A stretch of DNA of 64,000 nucleotides from Bifiguratus adelaidae (taxonomy: Eukaryota > Mucoromycota > Endogonomycetes > Endogonales). The notes below the pieces were generated by a model. The model did not search any database. It was given only the letters and a program-made list of their open reading frames with translations, and had not been told where the DNA came from. The stretch spans positions 39,573 through 103,572 of the forward strand of contig MVBO01000042.1 of NCBI GenBank assembly GCA_002261195.1. Reading direction: 5' to 3'. Of the stretch, positions 1-11,688 are shown piece after piece; position 1 is the stretch's first letter, and each line of letters begins with the position of its first letter. The translations under genes were made by a program, and so were the position numbers.

Positions 1-2167
1 ATTGTCAAGGTTTGCTCCGGCGTGAGATGTCGGACAATCCGAGCCACCAGCTTTTTAGCTTTGGGAACAGATAAGAAAGCGATGAAAGGATGCGGATAGG
101 TTACGCCAATGGGGTCGGTGACTTTCAAAAGTTCCCATAGCTTCTGCAAATGGCCTCCATAGTCTTCATTCCATCGCTTGACTGCATCTTGATGTTGTTC
201 TTCATGTTCTGGACGTGGCTCAGCAGGTGGGCTCAGTCGTCTCAATTGTTCGAGATGAAGAACCTCTGTATATGTGTCTTCCACTCTGCGAAGAAGCTGT
301 CGTCGTTGATGTATTGTACCGTATGAAGTAGCCTGCGGTGCTGGCTTGGAGACTTTGGTCTCTGCATTGTCTGGTAACGGACTGTCAGCTGGGCTGCCTT
401 TAGTGGAATCCCGCTTCGACTTGTCTTTGCCTCCATTCTCGGAAGCTTTGCTCACTTGCAGCACTTGTCTTGGGTTGCGCACTGAGTGCAGGGTGATCTT
501 GCCGAGTGCACCCTCCAACGAGACTTGAAAAGAATATTAGACAAAACACGAGATGGGCTTCCCGCAATATACCTTGTGTTTGTTTGGGTCGGCGCCTTGC
601 ATCATTGACAATTCTCTGGACTTGCTGTTGCATTCTCCACGTAGTGTTCTCTTCCCTTTTACCGCGAGCATTCTTTGGAGGAGGTTCGGTCATACGTTCA
701 CCCGTCATGGCACCAAGCATGCCAGTCCGCTGAGGACGCGGCACAGGTGCAGCACCTGATCGCTGCCGGAGAGTGCTATATACTTGATAATAGAAATCAT
801 CGCTGTAGGGATCATCAGAGACGAGCTGCTGCAGCTGGATGCGATGCACGAGATCCTTATCGTGGCGAGACATGAGGCCGTTGTACTTGGACTGAGGCAA
901 CATCATCATTAGAGATAAAAGTGGACACCTCAAAAAATGTACTTGCCATTGCACGTATCTTGTCTTCAACAGCACGTTCCCTTTGCAATGCCCTCTCATC
1001 CATATGCGGGACGTCCCTTGGCGGGAACAGAAACGCACCGTTGGGGACACCCTGAATACCTGGTGGAGCTTGAATTGGAGGCATTTGTTGGAAAGGAGCG
1101 CTTGGTTGGGGTCCTGTTTGCATTCCTCTCATACTCGCCTCCAGCTCTTCTACAGTCATCATTTTTGGAGGTTCATTGTATGACGGAGCACCAAATTGCT
1201 GACGAGGCATGGGAGGTGGCCCGACGTTGTCAGGAGCATGTCCTCTCTGCATAGCTGCCTCAACTTCGGCCAAGGTCAATGCTTGCTGAGGATAATGACC
1301 TTGCCGTCCAAATTCTGGCCTGGGCTGAGACCCGAAATCACCTGGGAATCCGGGTTGTTGGTGCATTATATGAGAGTCTGTGGTATGTCAGAGGCATTCT
1401 TCCAACAAGCTACGTATCGCTTACCTTGACGTCCTGCAGAGAAGTTGCCCCAAATGGATGAAGGTGATTGCACAGCGGGAGCAGGCTTCAGAAAAGTGAC
1501 AAGATGAATAACGAACATTGGTGGAACACTTGACCAAATTACCTCATTGAAAGCTCCAACGAAGGTATCCACTGGAAGTCCTCCCATCTTGGCCGGACCA
1601 GTGGTGGACGAAGGTCCGGAATTCACAGCCCAAGGATTACGGAAAGCAGACGTTGCCGTAGAGCCCGATTGTGCTAATATCGGGATGTGTTAGGACGCCC
1701 TGCCGCAGACAGAATGTCACAGCATACCTGAGCCTTGTTGCAGCCATTCTTCCTTAGTCTTTGGTCTTGCTTCTGGGAAGACCGTAAAAGCCTCCGATTC
1801 GCTAATCTTTTCATCGAATGTTCGAGTGCTGCCAGCAAAGTCGAAGTCTTTGCCTGCGAACGGAGACGTTGCGAGCGATCAGTACGTTGCATTCCAATAC
1901 AAAGCGCATTCCCTTACCTACTGCCCCAATGTCACCAAAAGTATCATCATTCAAGTCGTCTCCTGTCTCGTCCAGCTCCAAAGGAGCCTCTTCGTCCAAT
2001 TCACCTCCATAATCGTAGATCTCAATGTCCTCCCCTGTGTTCAATGAATACCCATCTATACCACTCTGATCTCCCTGATCACCAGAGCCTGCGCTGCCCT
2101 TTCCTAGCTTAGCAAGCTCTTCCCGTGTTAGAGGCGGTAACTTTGTGTCAAAGCCAAAGAATGACAT
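1..2167 (-). CDS. PAT1: Pat1 mRNA-decapping activator (3' end cut by window)
   Basis: Scaffold of cytoplasmic mRNA decay that links the Lsm1-7 ring, the Dhh1 helicase and the decapping enzyme. The start codon at 2167 opens with MSFFGFDTK, the family's N-terminal signature; an acidic stretch follows, ending LNDDTFGD and then GKDFDF across the first splice. I read exons 2167-1918, 1853-1728, 1673-1543, 1485-1425, 1377-947, 891-573 and 523 to beyond base 1; phases agree throughout. The sixth exon carries SKYNGLMSRHDKDL and DDPYSDDFYYQVYS, the most conserved part of the family, and the seventh has ALGKITLHSVRNPRQVL. About 613 codons are present, so much of the C-terminal helical PatC domain lies outside the window. 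Intron 5 (946-892) seems to be a GC-AG intron and introns 3 and 6 end in AAG. A TGACGTCA site lies 54 bases upstream of the start. Confidence 0.93.
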
Positions 2168-2644
2168 GCAAACTAAAGGCGCGCGCAAGAGCAAAGGCCG
2201 CGCACACGACCGAATAACGATGACGTCAGTCAAATTGGAGAGACAATGGGTTTGGCTGGAAGGCATCACTTGATGCCTTTGTGGACTTTATTCATGGGAT
2301 TGTGTTGATAGGGCGGGCTCAACGCTAGTAAACACTGCTTGTTTACACCCACAAGTTGAATACAACAGTTTTCTTAGAGATTAGGCCGTAATTCCTAGTA
2401 TCATATTGAAAATGGGATTTCAGTAAGTTCAACAATTGCAGCGATACAAGTCTCTACCGGTCCTTTATAACAATGTCAAAAGGCGTCTTGCTCGAATAAT
2501 GAACTATTTCTCGCTTGAAGGTATATAGACGATGCACCAACCGGCCATGGTTGATTAAGGCAAATGAAACTTTGGTAAGGGTAAAAGAGTCATGTATTCA
2601 CAGGACACGCGTACAGTACACTTTGCAATGTTTCTACAGGTACC
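2168..2644. other. Intergenic: PAT1 promoter and 3' flank of membrane-protein gene
   Basis: 477 bases between two minus-strand genes. It should hold the PAT1 promoter and the 3' UTR of the four-TM gene. Apart from the TGACGTCA octamer at 2221-2228 I see no RNA gene, repeat or convincing ORF. Confidence 0.6.
2221..2228. promoter_or_regulatory. CRE/ATF-type palindrome TGACGTCA in PAT1 promoter
   Basis: Perfect eight-base palindrome TGACGTCA, 54 bases upstream of the PAT1 start codon. This is the consensus for CREB/ATF-class bZIP factors (Atf1, Sko1 in fungi). One perfect octamer in 64 kb can occur by chance, so its use is inferred from position only. Confidence 0.35.
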
Positions 2645-3361
2645 TTAAGCCTTCTCATTTACTTCTACGGAACCTTCATATGCCGGGGGAGCGTCCTCGG
2701 TGGCAACAGGTTGGTATCCATTGGCCTTCATGAAGAAGGGAACATAGGCAGCAATGACAGGGCGAGGAACGGTGGTTTCCGATTCTTGTTCCGACCGAAC
2801 CTTCAAAAAGTAGGAATAGACGGCGAGAGCGTAATGAAGCTTCAACAGGATGCTGATGCCGAGGCCGATAACGATGGCGCTAGCGGTCGCGATATACATC
2901 TCGCTGCATTCCTCATTGTTCATGTCCGTTCCCATAAGTTCGCTGAAGGACTCCTTGTACTCCTCGTCAGACAGGATTTCATCGCAAACATCTTGTTTGA
3001 CGGCAAATGCGACAACGGAGAAGAGAATAGCAAAGAAGAACTGCAGCGACAAATCGAACCATTGGTAAACGCTGAATACTGACAGGAATTTGACGTTGCG
3101 CGACTTTACACCGAGCAAACCCATGAAGCAAGCCGCAGCTGAAAAGAGCGAATAGAAAGCAATGGCTGTAGGGACAAGGGCATGGGTGCTGGTATAGTTG
3201 GCGGCAGAAACGTAGTTGCATAAGTTCGAGAAGACGCCAAGCATCGCCAAAATGAGTGTAGCGACTCTACACGTGCGTCGTGAGTGGCCTATCCCGTGTC
3301 TATGGGTCTACGTTGAGCACACTTACCTCAAGTCAATGCAAAAGCAACAAGCAGACAACAT
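2645..3361 (-). CDS. Four-transmembrane (tetraspan-like) membrane protein
   Basis: Two exons: 3361-3327 gives MLSACCFCIDLR and 3266-2645 gives the rest, 218 residues in total. The splice (GTAAGT...TAG) joins AG to A as Arg and extends the first hydrophobic helix, which supports this start over the internal Met at 3250. Four hydrophobic segments are visible at about residues 10-30, 42-65, 75-100 and 138-160. A hydrophilic cysteine-containing loop (DVCDEIL...NNEECSEM) lies between the third and fourth. The C-terminal tail carries PPAYEG, a PPxY motif of the kind bound by WW domains of Nedd4/Rsp5 ubiquitin ligases. Topology resembles fungal tetraspan families, but I do not recognise a named member. 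A telomere-like AAACCCTAACCC motif sits about 75 bases upstream of the start. Confidence 0.8.
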
Positions 3362-3843
3362 GATGTAAGGAGTGAGAGGGAGAGAGAAGGAGACAGGCAC
3401 GATAAAGGTGGCGAAAGGCTCAGCCTAAGATGATAAACCCTAACCCAATTCAACACGTAGAATGATGTCGTTGTGTCAAATTCATGTCTCTTTGTCTCGC
3501 ATGTCACCCACACCACGTCCTTCGCCTGTTCCTGCGCCACGACCCATCACCAAACCTATGCCAAAGCCAGTCAAGCCTCCCTAGCATCCATGCATTGGCG
3601 GCGACGGTGCTGTCAAGCTTTAACATTTGTCCGACGAATTAAAGATAACGTGTCAAAAGACTTTTCAAGAGTTGTACACGGAAACCGGTCTTTCTCGTGA
3701 GCTAGCTTAGTCAAGAAGTCTTCCACATTGGATCAATAGGAACTAAAATGTACCACCATTCTCTCTGTTGTATCGAAAGAATAAGAAAGCAATGTACTAG
3801 GTTGAACAATCATACACGAGATGTGTCAATTGTATGCTATATG
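3362..3843. other. Intergenic region with promoter of the membrane-protein gene
   Basis: 482 bases between the start of the four-TM gene and the 3' end of the acidic-protein gene. It contains the telobox at 3435-3446 and a short purine-rich run (GAGAGGGAGAGAGAAGG) near 3378. Short ORFs here have no family resemblance. Confidence 0.5.
3435..3446 (-). promoter_or_regulatory. Telobox-like element (AAACCCTAACCC)
   Basis: Twelve bases matching one and a half TTAGGG telomere repeats, roughly 75 bases upstream of the start of the four-TM gene. Interstitial AACCCTAA elements bind Tbf1/Myb-type telomere-binding factors in several fungi. The same core recurs upstream of RPL19 in this window (30802-30812). 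Confidence 0.4.
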
Positions 3844-6800
3844 TCATCGGTGATGCCGTAGAACGCGGTTCGTACCCGGCTTTGAAGGTGTTTTTGGCTC
3901 TTGCTGCCTGCGAGTCTGCTTCTTTCGTGGTGTAGAAGGTGCAGTGGACGTTGGCATTTTCTCATGGAGTTCCTTGACTTCGCCATGTGATTTGGCGTGA
4001 GAGCGCGTGGACAAGGCTGGTGGAGGTGCATTGAGGAGTTCTTCTTGGTCGTCGTCGGAAACGCTCTTTAGCTCTTCGCTTGCCAATCTCGAAGAGCGAC
4101 GTGTCGGTTTCGGCTTGGGGTTTTTGTTAGCATCTCCTGCCTGCGTACTCGAGCCGGTAGACGCGGTTCGAGACGGTGTCGGTGACGGTGAAGAAGCCTG
4201 GCGGCCATCCTTGTCCTGAGCGACAGAAGAACGTCGATGTCGATTGACCTTTTTCGCGGATCTAAGAAAGTCTGGGGCAATGTGATCGAGTATCGTAGGA
4301 GTTCCCTCCAGTTTCACATCTTCAAAGCGATGCTCGTCCTCTCTTGTGGCCTTTTCAGACTTGACGTCCTCTATCGAAGGCTCTCGTTTCCTCTTTCGTG
4401 GCGATTCTTGAGGAGTGCTTGCACCTTCTTGCTCTATCCAGCACCCTTTGCCCACATAGTACTGCTTCTCGCCTCCGCGCCGAGCGAGAATGAGCTTGCG
4501 TAAAGGACATTTTGAACGTAAATAGTAGCTCGACTGGACACCCGATTTCCGTTCGCTGTTGCCATTATGACTAGGAGGATGGTGATGGTGATGATCATGT
4601 TCACCCTCCGACTTTTCATCTTCAAACATCCAAAACACATGAAGATCCTCTTCAGGCGTTGAGCTCGAGGTATCATTCTCTTGATCAATTCTGCCGTCAT
4701 TCAGAATCGCCAACAGTTCGTTATGATCGGCATTACAATCATGCTTGCTGATCAGCGAATGAAGCATGTTTGTAGACACAGTATCAGGTGCATTCGAGAA
4801 GGCGGTGTTCTCATCTTCACCATCAGATTCTACATGACTTCGTGCATCGAAAAAGCTTCGCTCGGATCCTGGCGTAACATTGGCATCCAGGTGCGTTCTC
4901 TTGGCTTTCGGCGTTGGCGTAGTGCTGCGCTTGCCTCGCGAACGTAATGACCTGCTAGGCGTTTGTGGTGAGAGATCCGAGGTTCTTCGCTTTTGGCTAC
5001 GCATCTCTCTATCAGTTGTGGAAATGGTGGATTTACGATTCGGAGTAGCTGCAGATGCATCATCGTCGCGTGAGTCTGTCGTTCGTTTCCTCTTTTGGCT
5101 TCGGTTGGCGGGTGAAAGTACGGAATCATGCCTTTTGCCGGTGGGAGATGGTCGAAATTTGCCTTGAAGAGAGACAATTCGTTCTCCTCCCGTCGTTGAC
5201 GCAGCTGCATCCTTGACGGCGTCTCCTTGTCCACCCCGAGCTTCCTGTTCGTCACTTAATATACCTCCTTGAGCTGCTGCCGAAGCCGCCTCTGACTGGA
5301 TGATCTTGTCGTAGTAATCCACGAGATATTTCACAACGCCAGGACTCCGATAATGCACACGTCTCTCGTGTTCTGAGAATTCTTCCGCCTGATGTTCAGC
5401 GTCTTCGCCATAGATGGGACGTGACTCGCTATTGGCGCCTCCTGGGACAGACGCGATGTCGTCGCTCGTATCCTCCGCTTCCTTGACTTGCGCAGGTGTT
5501 GTTAGAGCACCTTCATTCTGCGACATAGCTTCACCTTCCTCGAGCGCAGCCTCTTGACCTTGTTCAACAGACCCGCTTTCAATCTCACTACCAAGCACTT
5601 CGTTGGTACTCTAATGATCAATGTTAATGCTGAATCCACCAAATTATGAATACACGCACCTCTTCAGAACCTGGAGTTTGCAGATACTCATCGGCGATGA
5701 GATCCATCGTCGTTGTATAGTCCATACCGCTCTCCTGCAACGTGTCTGGAGTGGCAAAGTCAACTGTTGTTTCTGATCGAGTTATGCTCGCAAATTGAGA
5801 CGGGAGGGGTGTGGCTAAAGATTGCAAGCTCAACTTAAGGTTGTCTTCGCCCATGCTTTCAACCCCTGGTTGGCTTTCCGGTGTCATCATATTCGACAAT
5901 TCGGCGCCTTGAACTTCCGACAAGTGAGATTGTTCTTTCTGTTGCAGAGAATCAGCAGGTACGTCTTGCTTCTCGTCGACTTCTTGGACCGCCTTCTCTT
6001 CCATTTCCGAAGCAACGACCGGCAGCTCGTGAACACCGGTTTCCTCCTCTTGATCGATGTCGTTGTGTGCTTCCACACTTACTTCGTCGTCTTCGTAGTC
6101 GTCAGACATCTCCTCTCCATGGGTAACCTGGTTGTGACTTTCCCTGTAGGGACAGTCTTCTTCGTCCTCCTCCTCCTCATCTTCTTCCTCTAGAATGGCG
6201 GCATCTTTGGGGGATTGTAATAAATAATATTCTTCCATTTCTTGAAGGTGCAAGTCCGCTTCAGAGAGTTCTTGTCCTTCTGCAGCCAGGCTTGTCGGAT
6301 GATCGGCTTCCTGCTCAAGAGAAGACGGTTCAAGCACTGCGCCGTGCACGCTATCTTTGCCAAATGTATCTTGCGCAGAGGCAGCCAGGTCTGCCATGCG
6401 AGAAAACTGGGACTGATCGGCATGCGAGCGTTCATTCAGAGGTTGCGTCGAATACTGCCTGTACAAGCTTGCCAAAGCCGCTAAAGAGGTTTCCGGAGCT
6501 TCGGGTAGTTCATCGTCCTCGCTTTCGCTTGAATAATTGGACCTTCCTCCGTGATAATATCTTACGTAGGGTTGCCCAGCGTCGTCAAAACTCAGATTTT
6601 CTTCGGAAGGCGGAGATTCCACAGGAAGATAGCGCTCCATTGCGTGCCTTGGAGACAGGTGTGCTTGCTTTGTGGCAAATTGCTGGTCGTCATCGGCGAA
6701 TTCGTCCTCATACTCCTCGTCGTATTCTTCTTCTTTATTCTCCTCTTCTTCTTCGTATTCCTCTTCGTTTTCCTCCGTCATCTCCTTCTCAAGGTCTGCA

Positions 6801-8203
6801 GTCCTAGCTTGATTCGAATTCTCTTGCCTTGAATCTACTCTGTCATCTTCCTCCTCATCGGAGCTGTCTAAAATCAGGATGCCGTCTTCCTCACGAACCG
6901 AAGACACGCCGGAATTCTCTCGAGAAGGTGGGAGTTCATCGTTTGAGCTCTCGTACTCTTCCTCGTCATCGTACACCACCTGATCTTGTCCGTACTCTTG
7001 CACATCTCCTTCGCTATAGTCCTGAGGCTCCTCAGAACTGTAGGAATACTTGTCGCCCATTTGACCATAATATTCTCTTTCTCTTCCGTCGTCGTCTTCT
7101 CCTCCCTCCTCAACTTCTTCTTCGTCCTCTTCTCCGTCGCTTTGGATGGCGTCGCTATCACTTTCTTCCGTTGTGTAGTCCGTGTTAGTTTGAACTTCCT
7201 GATGTCTGCGCAGTTGTATTCCTTCCGAAGCCGTTTCTGAATCGGACTGCAGTCCATCTTGCTCCATTCCGTCCTCCGACATTGTCTCCGCTTCATCGAC
7301 ATGAGCTCGGATATCTGAGCTAACGTGTTCGATCCTGTCCGTAAAAATTCGAGCATGTGCTGAGCCTTGAAAGGTAAATGAAAGCTTGTCCGCGGTGTTT
7401 GCGCTCAAAGAGGACTGACCGCCTAATCTAGGGGGGAGATCAAACAGAGAGATCTTTGCGACAGGCGTCTCCTTGTGAGGAAGTCTTGGAGTGTGTGGGA
7501 CACTCGCGACACCAAGGGAAAACGTCGGTGCGAGATCTTGTGTTGTGTCGTCCCGCTTTGTTGACCCTGCCATGCCCCAACTGATTTTGGCCGACGTTGA
7601 TATCTTGACAGGTGGTGTCTTAACGACAGGAGAGCGTTCCAACTTTGACGCTGTCTTTAGCTCGTCCAGTATGACTGGCGCATCAGAAGGTGCAGACTTT
7701 TGCAGTGAGACCGATTCCAAGTCTTGATGTGGCTGGTCGAGTGCGATAGGTGTTTCGCTGTTTGCTGAACGCCTGCCATGGACTGTTTCGCGTTTCTTGT
7801 CATCGACAGCCCCTAAATGTGACTCCAGAGCGCCACTCAGCTCATTGAATACGGTATCTTCGCTGACAGAAGTCTCAGAAGCCGCCAGAGAACCGTCCTC
7901 CTCTCGCAACTCAAATGACACATCTTCTACAACACCAACGGTGTCCGCGTCCGCAACCTTTGTGTAAGCTGAAGCATTTGCCAAGAGATTTGACGTCAGG
8001 CCATTGCCAATCAGCCTTGTAGCTTCAGTATCCTTCCATTGGACCGAATGCGGTGCCAATGTCTCCGAACCTTGGAGCGCAGCTTGCAAAGTTCCAGTCA
8101 ACTTGGCTATCCAACTATCAAACTCTGGCGCAGTAAACGCCTGATAGGGATTCACAACGGGCTCTCGTGTCGAAGGTTTGTACTTGGAGTTTGTGCGAGG
8201 CAT
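3844..8203 (-). CDS. Large acidic, serine-rich, probably nuclear protein (unrecognised)
   Basis: Two exons, 8203-5660 (848 codons) and 5610-3844 (589 codons), joined through a 49-base GTGCGT...TAG intron in phase 0, giving 1,436 residues. I do not recognise the family. The N terminus (MPRTNSKYKPS, then EFDSWIAKLTGTLQAAL) looks folded. The middle third is extremely acidic, with long Glu/Asp runs such as EENEEEYEEEEENKEEEYDE. The C-terminal half has basic clusters that could be nuclear localisation signals (SQKRKR, SPRKRKREPS), a compact segment VHYRSPGVVKYLVDYYDKII, and a conserved-looking block with SYYLRSKCPLRKLILARRGG followed by YYVGKGCWIEQ. It ends RRSSRLASEEL...NRVLRHHR. The composition suggests chromatin or nuclear-pore association, which is inference. 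Coding status is secure from ORF length. Confidence 0.8.
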
Positions 8204-8627
8204 CTCACACTAAACGCGTGAACAGACAAGAATGGAAATTGCGCTTTTTGGCGATTTTTTGCAAGTGCCTTTGGCCGGTGAGAGTGAAAGTTGTTTGGGC
8301 TCATGTGGATAAAGACACGGTAGGGAGGTATGGATAGCTTGTTGTTTGCACTCAGGATATATTCATTTTACATTCATTCTTGGGGTACTGTAGATGTAAA
8401 GCCATAGTGACGTGCCATTTCCTATGCACCCAACAGGCAAAGCAGTGGACTCTGTGCAGCGTTCGCTCTAGATAATGATGAATTCTCTTTTGATCAACGT
8501 AACTTCTCGTTTGAATACACTGCAGTCCAGCGCGAATGTCAAGGACAATGAACCAATTTTGATGACGTAGACTTTAATGAGAGCTTTCTCAGGTTTCAGA
8601 GGCCGGGCAGCTCTCTCTTTTTTGGTC
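8204..8627. other. Divergent intergenic region
   Basis: 424 bases between the divergent starts of the acidic-protein gene (8203, minus) and the Red1-like gene (8628, plus). It must hold both promoters. One TACTGTA heptamer occurs near 8385. No other feature is evident. Confidence 0.5.
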
Positions 8628-11586
8628 ATGACCATGGGGACAACCTCCCAGCTCGAATTGCTTCGTCAAAAGGCGTTGCAGAGCATGGGTGGAAATACAC
8701 AATCACAAAGTGATCAAGAGATGCCTAGCAGCCAGGCTACCTCTAGCCCTCCACAAGGTAAGTGCCTTGATCGTTGTGCTGCGCAAGCTAAAATTTGGTT
8801 TCACCAGCGCAACATCGAAAAAAGAAGTCAGCATCAGAGTTTGAGGATCTCTTGAATGATTATGAACGCCGTAAGATCAAATCTGCGCAAGGCCACCTGG
8901 AGCGAAAGAAAAAGACGGGTGTTCTGAGAGACAACGGGCCATACGTGAAACGGAAAGGCAAAGTAAAGCAAGCTCATGATGGTTATTCTAGTGCAGCTGA
9001 GGCGCACTTATCTGGTCCTCCATCTTGGATCCGAGAGATCTTTCCTCCTTCACCGTCAGGAATCCACCAGCCTGGTCCCCCCCGCCCTTCCTTTCAGTCG
9101 ATCAGCAACCCTTTGTTTCCTCCTCCACAGCCCTATATGCCTTATCCACAGTCTCAAGATCTGCCCACCCATCCCGGCCCTTTTCATCAGCATCAGCATC
9201 AGCCACAATACCAACATCCTCCCCCTATGACTGACATTTGCGCACCTTTGTTAGAAAGTCTCACATCCATGACAGGTATGAGTGCCAGCAATGTTTGTGC
9301 ATGATGAAGCTGACAGGCGTGTAGTGGCGTATTCTAGTCCCCAACCGTTGATTCCATCACCACCAAATCCTGTCAACAAACCGACACAACCAATGTCGGA
9401 GGTCGATTTGGAGCAGCTTGTCATGGAGCTAGTTCAACTGGGCACCACGGCCGAGGAACTTTTGCAGCACGGCATTAGCCAAGAATTTGTCGAACGAATG
9501 CTTAAAAAGTACGGCGTATTGGATGTAGACCAACCGGCGCCGCCATCAGTGCATATCCGTGATCACGCCCTCAATCATACCTCTAGCTTGTACGACAACA
9601 CCATTATGCCTACCGATGGCTTGGCTCCAGAGCAGACCGAATTGGCCAACGCTGCTTCCATGAGTGACGAGTCGGAGGTTGACATGGAGATTGAGGAACC
9701 GGAAAGTCCAGTTTTCAAGACAAGGAAATTACTTCACAAACCCGATATGCCGGACATGACTGCAGATGATCCTAACAGAGTCCACGATTCACAAGAGCTC
9801 ATCTCTCCACAACCGTCTAAACCTTCCATTTTCAATTTCCCCGACAAATCTCCCAATCAAGGCCATGTCATTGACCTGTCTGACGATGAAGATGACGACG
9901 AATGCGCTACCATATTCGCGGGAATTGACATGCCAATCAAAACGCTGAAAGCAGCTATGGTTGGTCCGGTAACACAACCGCGGCGATCAATCCCGCGAGC
10001 TAAGAGCGGATCGGCCCACCACCACGCTACTGCTCTTCAAGCATCAATTACTGAGATGAAAGACAGAATCAAGAAGCTGGAAGAACTAAGGTCAGCTGCA
10101 CAGCAATCCAAATCTTCGCCTGAGGGAACGAGTCCAGTCGCTGTCAGAAGCAAATCTGCGCCGTTAACACCACGCATGGAAGCGGGCACTGAAACCGTGC
10201 AAGAGGTGCCTACAGTGCCATCGCCATCGCCCGATCAAAAGTCAAAGGCAACGGTGCCGGAAAGGAAGCAAGCATCGGAGACTCTGTCGACAATGGTTAA
10301 GCTACGAAGCAATCTGGAGAGGCAGATACAAGACAACAAGGCCGAGCTTTTGACCGCTGAGGAAGAATTAGAAGGTTTACGGAAGAAGGTTGCGACCGCA
10401 GAATCCAAAATTAGCGCACGACAGAAGCTGTTGGATGATTTAGAACGGATGAGGAAGAACGTACAGGAGTCAATACAACGCCACGAGGCGAAGGTGGCAG
10501 CAGAGACCTCGCAAGACGACACACCAAAGGACGGCCCTGTGTGCTCATACGAAGCGCCAGCCGCAAACCAAGCAGATACCGCCTCCCTCGACAAGACTCG
10601 AATTCTCGATGTCACAAGGAATGCGACATGTAACGTGGGTGAATCAGAAGAAGCAACGCCATTAGCATCCGAAGAACCGATGTCGGTTGCCACGTCAAGC
10701 CCGCCACCGAGACCACTACCTGTCAAAGATCCTATTTATGTGCCAGCAGCCACAAGAGCACTTCGGCAAAGCGATCCAAATGGGGGGCCGCTTTCCGAGG
10801 ACGTATGGGCGAAGGTGTTTCAAAGTGTAAACGAGTTGCGCCAGAAATATGGTGAAGCGAGCAATCAAACCAATTTCGATTCTGTGAAGGGCTCAATAGA
10901 TTGGGAACAAGTGTTATCAGCCGAAGCATACAAGGATGTAGCTGGAATAACTGCACCCTCCGCTACACCTCAAATGGAGAAACAGCCGGAGCGAGTAAGT
11001 CTGCGCCAGGATTTCGCTGTTGCGTGGCAATTGGCACGCGCATAGTGCCATTTCGCGCAAGTGAATATTGAAGCTAAGTATCTCTTCTGTCGATTCTTTC
11101 TCTCTTTAGACCGCTCAAGCCGGCACCTACTTTAAACCATACAAGTCCAGGTTATCTCACTTGAGATCCTACCAGCTATTCGCCGATTCCTCGGTAGACT
11201 CAGTGGGTATGTGGAATCCCAAGTGGGACAAGGATCAAAAACTTTGCCGGTATGAAACAGCTGGTGGTGCCTGCAATGACCCAACCTGCCAAGCAATGCA
11301 TTTTCGAGATATCAAGATCAGAGGCAGGTATCCCACGATAGGTTTGCGTTTCGCAATCCCTGAATGCTTCTTAGATGATGCTGTCCTTCTCGAAATGGTG
11401 TCCTATGGCGTAAGCCAGGACACCGCAGCCAACATTCTCTATTATATGGAACTTGCTGATCTTTTAGAATGGGCAAAAGCTAAGTCTTACACCAGGCACA
11501 TGCTAATTTTAGCCGTTCAGAGGTTCCGGGTTGCCTTTCTCAAGGATCCTTCCCGACGAGTGGCTCTCCGGGCCGGCCCAGGATGA
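8628..11586 (+). CDS. Red1/ZFC3H1-like zinc-finger protein (nuclear RNA-surveillance scaffold)
   Basis: Exons 8628-8757, 8808-9275, 9325-10994 and 11110-11586 give 914 residues. The key evidence is at the C terminus: KPYKSRLSHLRSYQLF, then LCRYETAGGACNDPTC and QAMHFRDI. This is the spaced C-C-C-H zinc finger (zf-C3H1 family) found at the C terminus of S. pombe Red1 and human ZFC3H1, scaffolds of the MTREC/PAXT complexes that deliver polyadenylated transcripts to the nuclear exosome with an Mtr4-type helicase. Upstream are a basic region (residues about 50-90), a Pro-rich stretch, a SUMO-interaction-like VIDLSDDEDDDE, and coiled coils at roughly residues 460-490 and 550-620. The second ATG at 8634 is an equally possible start. 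Orthology to Red1 rests on the finger and overall plan. Confidence 0.8.
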
Positions 11587-11688
11587 TGAAAAAGGATATG
11601 AGTAAGGTGATGTTGAATTACACAGTTCTCCAAGCGAGATGCCCTGAATGGACCGCGAGAACATCTGTAACATAGTCTACAATATACC

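Noticed and set aside
3473-3700. ORF between the membrane-protein and acidic-protein genes
   Set aside because: Low-complexity, no resemblance and overlaps the telobox promoter.
10235-10726. 163-codon minus-strand ORF
   Set aside because: Antisense shadow of the Red1-like gene's coiled-coil exon.
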